From: Rhizobium sp. 32-5/1
Lineage (GTDB): Bacteria > Pseudomonadota > Alphaproteobacteria > Rhizobiales > Rhizobiaceae
Length of the DNA: 64,000 bases
NCBI RefSeq assembly: GCF_029537235.1
Contig: NZ_CP120638.1
Location: forward strand, 1-64,000
Direction of reading: 5' to 3'
Positions within the stretch are counted from its first letter, which is position 1, and every line of letters starts with the position of its first letter. Of the stretch, positions 58,306 to 64,000 are shown piece after piece. The notes under the pieces were generated by a model. That model was given only the letters and a program-made list of their open reading frames with translations, made no database searches and was not told the origin of the DNA. Both the position numbers and the translations under genes were made by a program.

Positions 58306-59496
58306 ATGAGTGGCGCTCTTTTTCTTCTGACAGTCAATTTTCTCATCGCGCAGCTCTTCTGCGTGTTTTTCCTCGTAATTTCGAAACGCAGCCGTATCCC
58401 GGAAGCCGGTCGCTGCTTTGCCCTCTCCTTTGCGGTTGCGTCTCTATCGGCCGTGTGCGAACTCGTCATCCGATTCACCGATTTCGACAGACTGGCCAGC
58501 TTCGGAGCGTTTTCCTCCGTTTTGGTTGCCCTCTTCATGATTCGCCTGGGCATTGGCCGGCTCTACGCCGTGCCGGTAAAGGTGGTTCCGGCCGGCTGGT
58601 TCTTCGCGGTGTCACTTGCAATCAATCTGATTATCTTCGACCTGCCGCGCAGCACCCTGGCGCATGCGCTTGGTTATCAACTGCCATTCTTTGTCGCAGC
58701 GATCATCAGTGCGCTGACGATCTACCGTTCCGGTCGCCGCGAGAAGGCGGATCTATTTTTGATGGGGCTGCTGGTGGCGACCGCCCTGCAGTTCCTTTTG
58801 AAGGTCTATTTTATCGTCACTTTCGGTGCGGGCGCGGACGCCCAATCCTACCTGGCCAGTGCTTATGCCTTGATCTCGCAGAGCCTAAGCGCCGTTCTCG
58901 TCGTTTCGATCGGCCTTACACTGCTCGCCGTTCTGGTGGTCGAGATCATGGACGATGCCAAGGCGCGCTCGGAAACTGATCCGTTGTCCGCGCTCTACAA
59001 CCGCCGTGGGTTCAACGAGCGTGTTGGGCGGATCCTTGCGCGTCCGGGTTCCGGCTACCCTCATTGCCTGGTCGTCTGCGATATCGATCACTTCAAGGTC
59101 GTGAATGACACTTATGGCCATCAGGCCGGTGATCAGGTGATTGCGGCATTCGGCGCGATGCTTATCAAGCGCGCTCCGCCGGAGGCGATCTGCGGCCGTC
59201 TGGGCGGTGAGGAGTTCGCGATCTTCCTGCCGAGCGGCGATGAGGCGACCGGTTATCTCTTCGCCCAGGGGCTGCGCAGCGAATTCTCGATCCTTAGCGT
59301 TCCAGGCATTCCGCTGAACCAGCAACTAACCGCCAGTTTTGGCGTCTGCGACCTCGCCGATAGGAATGACCTGATCGAGGATGTCATGCGCCGCGCCGAT
59401 GCGGCGCTGTACAGCGCCAAAAAGAGCGGGCGCAACCGCGTCAACCGAGCAAGCGTCGTTGATCCCGCGTGGATGGAAAAACAGGCCAGGGCTTGA
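58306..59496 (+). CDS. Membrane-bound diguanylate cyclase (GGDEF domain)
   Basis: A 396-residue protein with about seven membrane segments in the first 210 residues (MASE-like sensor), then a GGDEF domain with active-site GRLGGEEFAIFL; the nucleotide-binding DIDHFKVVNDTYGHQAGDQV is intact. There is no RxxD inhibitory site five residues before GGEEF, so no product feedback through that site. ATG 58306 used; a TTG two codons upstream is possible. It should make c-di-GMP in response to a membrane or periplasmic signal. A terminator follows. Confidence 0.92.
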   Translation: MSGALFLLTVNFLIAQLFCVFFLVISKRSRIPEAGRCFALSFAVASLSAVCELVIRFTDFDRLASFGAFSSVLVALFMIRLGIGRLYAVPVKVVPAGWFFAVSLAINLIIFDLPRSTLAHALGYQLPFFVAAIISALTIYRSGRREKADLFLMGLLVATALQFLLKVYFIVTFGAGADAQSYLASAYALISQSLSAVLVVSIGLTLLAVLVVEIMDDAKARSETDPLSALYNRRGFNERVGRILARPGSGYPHCLVVCDIDHFKVVNDTYGHQAGDQVIAAFGAMLIKRAPPEAICGRLGGEEFAIFLPSGDEATGYLFAQGLRSEFSILSVPGIPLNQQLTASFGVCDLADRNDLIEDVMRRADAALYSAKKSGRNRVNRASVVDPAWMEKQARA

Positions 59497-59506
59497 AGCA
59501 CCATGC

Positions 59507-59534
59507 AAAAAGGCTGGATCGCTCCGGCCTTTTT
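59507..59534. terminator. Terminator between the GGDEF and hydrolase genes
   Basis: AAAAAGGCTGGA (59507-59518) pairs with TCCGGCCTTTTT (59523-59534), one G-T pair, loop TCGC. A/T-runs flank both sides, so it can serve both convergent genes. Confidence 0.88.
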
Positions 59535-59550
59535 ACGTCCCTCTGGCTTT

Positions 59551-60228
59551 TTACCGTATCCGCTTGGCTGCCGGTTCCGGTGTCAACTCGCCCGCAAGAC
59601 GACGGTCGAGGTAGTCCTCGCATTCGGCCATCAGCGTATCGACCTGACCACTGAAGAAGTGGTTGGCGCCGGGCACCGTCTTGTGGGTGATCAGAATGCC
59701 CTTCTGCGCTTTCAACTTGTCGACGAGGCCGTTGACGTCCTTTTCCGGTGCCACTTTGTCCAGGTCGCCGTTGATGATCAGGCCGGAAGAGGGGCAGGGC
59801 GCGAGGAAGGAGAAATCATAGGTGTTGGGCTGCGGCGCGATCGACATGAAGCCCTCGATCTCCGGACGGCGCATCAAAAGCTGCATGCCGATCCAGGCCC
59901 CGAAGGAATAACCGGCGACCCAGCAGCTCTTCGAATCGGGATGCAGGCTCTGCACCCAGTCCAGCGCGGAAGCCGCATCCGACAACTCGCCGGCGCCATG
60001 GTCGAATTCACCCTGGCTGCGGCCGATCGAGCGAAAATTGAAGCGCAGCGTGGTGAAGCCACGCTTCTGGAACATGTAGAACAACTGATAGACGATCTGA
60101 TTGTTCATCGTGCCGCCAAACTGCGGATGCGGATGCAGAATGATGGCGATCGGCGCGCTTTTCTGCTTGGAGGGCTGGTATCGGCCTTCGAGACGACCTG
60201 CGGGTCCGTTGAAAATGATTTCGGGCAT
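59551..60228 (-). CDS. Alpha/beta hydrolase (dienelactone-hydrolase-like)
   Basis: A 225-residue cytosolic serine hydrolase. HPHPQFGGTMNNQIVYQLFY is the oxyanion region; the nucleophile is in VAGYSFGAWIG (G-x-S-x-G); the acid is in INGDLDKVAP, and the catalytic His is in VPGANHFFSG. This family is widespread in alphaproteobacteria without known substrate. ATG 60228 follows GGAGAG; five extra upstream residues are possible. Confidence 0.9.
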   Translation of the reverse strand: MPEIIFNGPAGRLEGRYQPSKQKSAPIAIILHPHPQFGGTMNNQIVYQLFYMFQKRGFTTLRFNFRSIGRSQGEFDHGAGELSDAASALDWVQSLHPDSKSCWVAGYSFGAWIGMQLLMRRPEIEGFMSIAPQPNTYDFSFLAPCPSSGLIINGDLDKVAPEKDVNGLVDKLKAQKGILITHKTVPGANHFFSGQVDTLMAECEDYLDRRLAGELTPEPAAKRIR

Positions 60229-60456
60229 TGGCTCTCCAGGCATGTTTTCAGTGCTAATTTACGATTCAATATGCTGATCTGTCTTGACGAAAGCAGTCAG
60301 CTTTTTTAAAACGCAGTTTAGAACTGTTCAAAACTTTGACACGGGCTTTCCGTGGCGAGTGTCGTCTCTTACGGCAATGGGCAAGAAAAATTCAAGGAAA
60401 ATGCGTCGGCGCTGAACCTTTCCGTGGGTGGCCGGCTTGTTTGCTGCAGGGAGACC

Positions 60457-61623
60457 ATGGTCGCGTCGCGCATCTATATGGACTGGAATGCCACGGCACC
60501 GCTGCACGATGCAGCGCGCGTCGCCTTCCTGTCGGCGCTTGATCTGACCGGCAATGCCTCTTCGGTGCATGCAGAAGGTCGCAAGGTTCGCACGCTTATC
60601 GAAAACGCCCGCCGCGAAGTCGCGCATCTTTGCGGGGCGGCATCGGCCAGTGTGATCTTTACGAGTGGCGCGACAGAAGCGGCCAATGCTGTTCTGACGC
60701 CGAACTTCCGTATGGGCCGCACGCCACTCTTGATCGGTCATTTGTATGTTTCGGCGATCGAACACCCGGCAATTCGCGAGGGCGGTCGTTTCGACGGGAG
60801 CCAGGTGAGCGAGATTGCGGTGACGCCGCAAGGCACGATCGATCTTGGCGCACTCGAAGCGGCCCTTGCCGCACCCGACCGGACGACTGGCCTTCCGATG
60901 GTCGCGGTGATGCTGGCCAATAACGAGACTGGGATTGTCCAGCCGATTGCCGCCGTCGCAGCGATCGTCAAGGCAGCCGGCGGCATTCTGGTTGTCGACG
61001 CCGTACAGGCGGCCGGCCGGCTTCCGATTTCGATCGATGATCTCGGTGCCGATTTTTTGATCGTCTCGTCCCACAAGATCGGCGGGCCGAAGGGGGCAGG
61101 GGCTCTGATCGCCCGCGGCGAAGTGATGATGCCGGCTGCGCTGATGCGTGGCGGCGGCCAGGAAAAGGGACATCGGTCGGGCACGGAAAACATCGCGGCA
61201 ATCGCCGGTTTCGGCGCGGCCGCACGGATTGCAGCTGACGGCATCGAAACGCGGACGGCGGCTCTGTCCAGCCAGCGCGACAGGTTGGAAAGTGCAATGC
61301 TTGCAGCGGCCCCCGATGTGCTGATACACGGCCGCAATGTCGAGCGTCTCTGCAACACCAGTTTCTTCAGTCTTCCGGGCCTGAAGGCGGAAACGGGGCA
61401 GATCGCCTTTGATCTCGAAGGGATTGCATTGTCCGCAGGGTCCGCCTGCTCGTCCGGCAAGGTCGGACAGAGCTACGTCCTGTCTGCCATGGGATTTGAT
61501 CCGCGCCTCGGCGCGCTCAGACTTTCGATCGGCGCTTCGACAACGGATGCCGAGATCGATCGCTGCGCGGAGATCTTCGCGCAGATTGCGGCGCGGCGCA
61601 GGCTTTCGGGCGCTGCGGCATGA
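60457..61623 (+). CDS. Cysteine desulfurase (NifS/IscS-like)
   Basis: PLP enzyme that releases sulfur from cysteine for Fe-S clusters. The PLP lysine is K207 in SSHKIGGPKG; the active Cys331 is in SAGSACSSGK, the class I (IscS/NifS) loop. N-terminal MDWNATAPL and FTSGATEAANAV are typical. ATG 60457 gives 388 residues and follows AGGG; a longer in-frame start at 60352 is unlikely. It is 146 bases upstream of sufB and probably feeds that pathway, as in other Rhizobiales. Confidence 0.92.
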   Translation: MVASRIYMDWNATAPLHDAARVAFLSALDLTGNASSVHAEGRKVRTLIENARREVAHLCGAASASVIFTSGATEAANAVLTPNFRMGRTPLLIGHLYVSAIEHPAIREGGRFDGSQVSEIAVTPQGTIDLGALEAALAAPDRTTGLPMVAVMLANNETGIVQPIAAVAAIVKAAGGILVVDAVQAAGRLPISIDDLGADFLIVSSHKIGGPKGAGALIARGEVMMPAALMRGGGQEKGHRSGTENIAAIAGFGAAARIAADGIETRTAALSSQRDRLESAMLAAAPDVLIHGRNVERLCNTSFFSLPGLKAETGQIAFDLEGIALSAGSACSSGKVGQSYVLSAMGFDPRLGALRLSIGASTTDAEIDRCAEIFAQIAARRRLSGAAA

Positions 61624-61700
61624 GGCAAGAATAAACTGCGGAAATCCGGATTTCCGCTTGGCGAATGGGGTGCAAATCGCCCCTTAGCCTCTTACATAGC

Positions 61701-61722
61701 CGATACAACGAACATTGTATCG
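61701..61722. promoter_or_regulatory. 8-6-8 inverted repeat upstream of sufB, candidate operator
   Basis: CGATACAA-N6-TTGTATCG, perfect, 47 bases before the sufB ATG and next to a TTGACA (61725-61730) that could be a -35 element. The binding factor is unknown; RirA, IscR or another iron/Fe-S regulator is a guess from the operon's function. Confidence 0.6.
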
Positions 61723-61769
61723 TATTGACAAGCTGCCGGACCTTGTATCCGGCTTGATTGGAGAACGAC

Positions 61770-63235
<1,466 letters not shown>

Positions 63236-63239
<4 letters not shown>

Positions 63240-63631
63240 ATGACGAGGCGGTTGGAAGTGAAACTCCGTATCGCCTCGAAGAACGGCGCGGTTCCGCTCG
63301 CGACGGTTTGAGTGGATTGAATGGTGATCCCGCCAAAACGTATGTAGACGACAATCGTAATGAAGTGCGGAAGTTAAGTTTAGGACCCGTCAGTATTTTC
63401 GGTGTGTCGATTGGACTATGGGCGGCATTGCTTCCAGTTGGAATTCTTGCGGCAATTGTCGGTGGCGCCTCGGATATTCCGGTTTTGCTGCAATTTGGCA
63501 AGGTGATGATATTGCTCGTCATTACTCCTTTGGTCTTGTTCTTGTTCAGCGACTTCGGGCAAATTTTTGGCTTTTGGCCACACGGAAACAAAGCGTCAAA
63601 ACCCACATCGGAAAACGGCGTAGAGAATTGA
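63236..63631 (+). CDS. Small membrane protein inside the suf operon
   Basis: A 131-residue protein with a charged, disordered N-terminus (about 1-50), two membrane segments ([21 protein letters not shown] and [16 protein letters not shown]) and a short polar tail. AT content is higher than in sufB or sufC. It starts on the sufB stop (ATGA) and ends 46 bases before sufC, so it is expressed with the operon. Not a known Suf component; no motif recognised. Confidence 0.75.
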
Positions 63632-63677
63632 ACGAAACCGCCTCGGCTTTCGAGGCCACGACATCGAGATATGAAAC

Positions 63678-64000
63678 ATGCTTGAAATCAGAAACCTCCA
63701 TGCCCGCATCGCCGAAGACGGCACCGAGATCATTCGTGGCTTGAACCTGACCGTGAAGGCCGGCGAAGTGGCTGCCATCATGGGTCCGAACGGGTCCGGC
63801 AAGTCGACGCTGTCCTATATCCTGTCGGGTCGCAGCGATTATGAAGTGACCGAGGGCGATATCCTCTATAACGGCGAGAGCATTCTCGAACTCGATCCGT
63901 CCGAGCGCGCCGCCAAGGGCATCTTCTTGGCGTTCCAGTATCCGGTCGAAATTCCGGGCGTCGCCACCATGCAGTTCCTCAAGGTGGCGCTGAACGAGCA
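63678..64000 (+). CDS. sufC: Fe-S cluster assembly ATPase SufC (5' part)
   Basis: ABC-type ATPase of the SufBCD complex, cut by the window end after 107 codons. Seen: MLEIRNLHARIAEDGTEIIR, Walker A GPNGSGKST, and AFQYPVEIPGV (Q-loop). The start at ATG 63678 follows GAGAT. The rest of the gene and presumably sufD lie beyond position 64000. Confidence 0.96.
   Translation, partial: MLEIRNLHARIAEDGTEIIRGLNLTVKAGEVAAIMGPNGSGKSTLSYILSGRSDYEVTEGDILYNGESILELDPSERAAKGIFLAFQYPVEIPGVATMQFLKVALNE

Overview
The window is a 64-kb piece of an alphaproteobacterial chromosome, most likely from the Rhizobiaceae (Rhizobium/Agrobacterium relatives). This rests on high GC, the gene families present (purS/purQ/purL with separate PurS, an ATPase zeta-subunit DUF1476 gene, a DUF1127 protein, a sitABCD/Mur manganese system, a sufBC operon led by a NifS-type desulfurase) and the housekeeping order alaS-icd-trmJ-murI-rpsD. 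I see no tRNA, rRNA, CRISPR array, insertion sequence or prophage. It is mostly core genome.

Layout. 1-6.2 kb: alaS, an AraC-GyrI regulator, a glutathione transferase, a membrane protein and icd. 6.4-15.8 kb: a secreted protein, trmJ-murI, an exported beta-carbonic anhydrase, a HerA-type ATPase with a C-terminal winged helix, an AT-richer pocket with one broken membrane-protein gene, rpsD, glsA and the overlapping pair ttcA-suhB-like. 15.9-18.4 kb: two tandem Bcr/CflA-type drug exporters. 18.8-26.5 kb (minus strand): purC-purS-(coiled-coil ORF)-purQ and purL-bolA-(basic protein)-grxD, interrupted by a MocR regulator divergent from a DUF1127 gene. 26.7-36.8 kb: atpZ, a PAS-GGDEF-EAL protein, a small hydrolase, DUF2189, PilZ, purB, rpe, a P1/S58 peptidase overlapping a solute-binding protein. 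37-42.4 kb: a flavin reductase and a molybdenum-hydroxylase maturation set (coxD, coxE, two XdhC-type genes, a MoeA/MocA fusion) with no molybdoenzyme nearby. 42.4-51.3 kb: TfoX-N, NUDIX, DEAD-box helicase, M23 peptidase, DUF455, bcp and a large AsmA-like protein. 51.4-55.5 kb: sitABCD facing its likely regulator mur. 55.6-64 kb: tyrS, anmK, a membrane GGDEF protein, a hydrolase, then a cysteine desulfurase, sufB, a small membrane protein and the start of sufC.

The most striking feature is technical. Ten genes have reading frames broken by a single base: araC-gyrI, a membrane protein, atpZ, the DEAD helicase N-terminus, M23 peptidase, bcp, asmA-like, mur, tyrS and anmK. Nine need one base added (six in runs of three or more identical bases) and one needs one base removed. 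In every case the downstream frame continues the expected protein exactly. tyrS is normally essential, so uncorrected sequencing indels are more likely than ten pseudogenes.

Biologically, the best leads are the paired TTGCAA-type inverted repeats around the sitA promoter, an 8-6-8 inverted repeat before sufB, an uncharacterised membrane protein inside the suf operon, the orphan Mo-enzyme maturation cluster, and a perfect 22-bp palindrome followed by a strong ribosome binding site with no proper gene behind it. I found no convincing new multi-gene defence or metabolic system.
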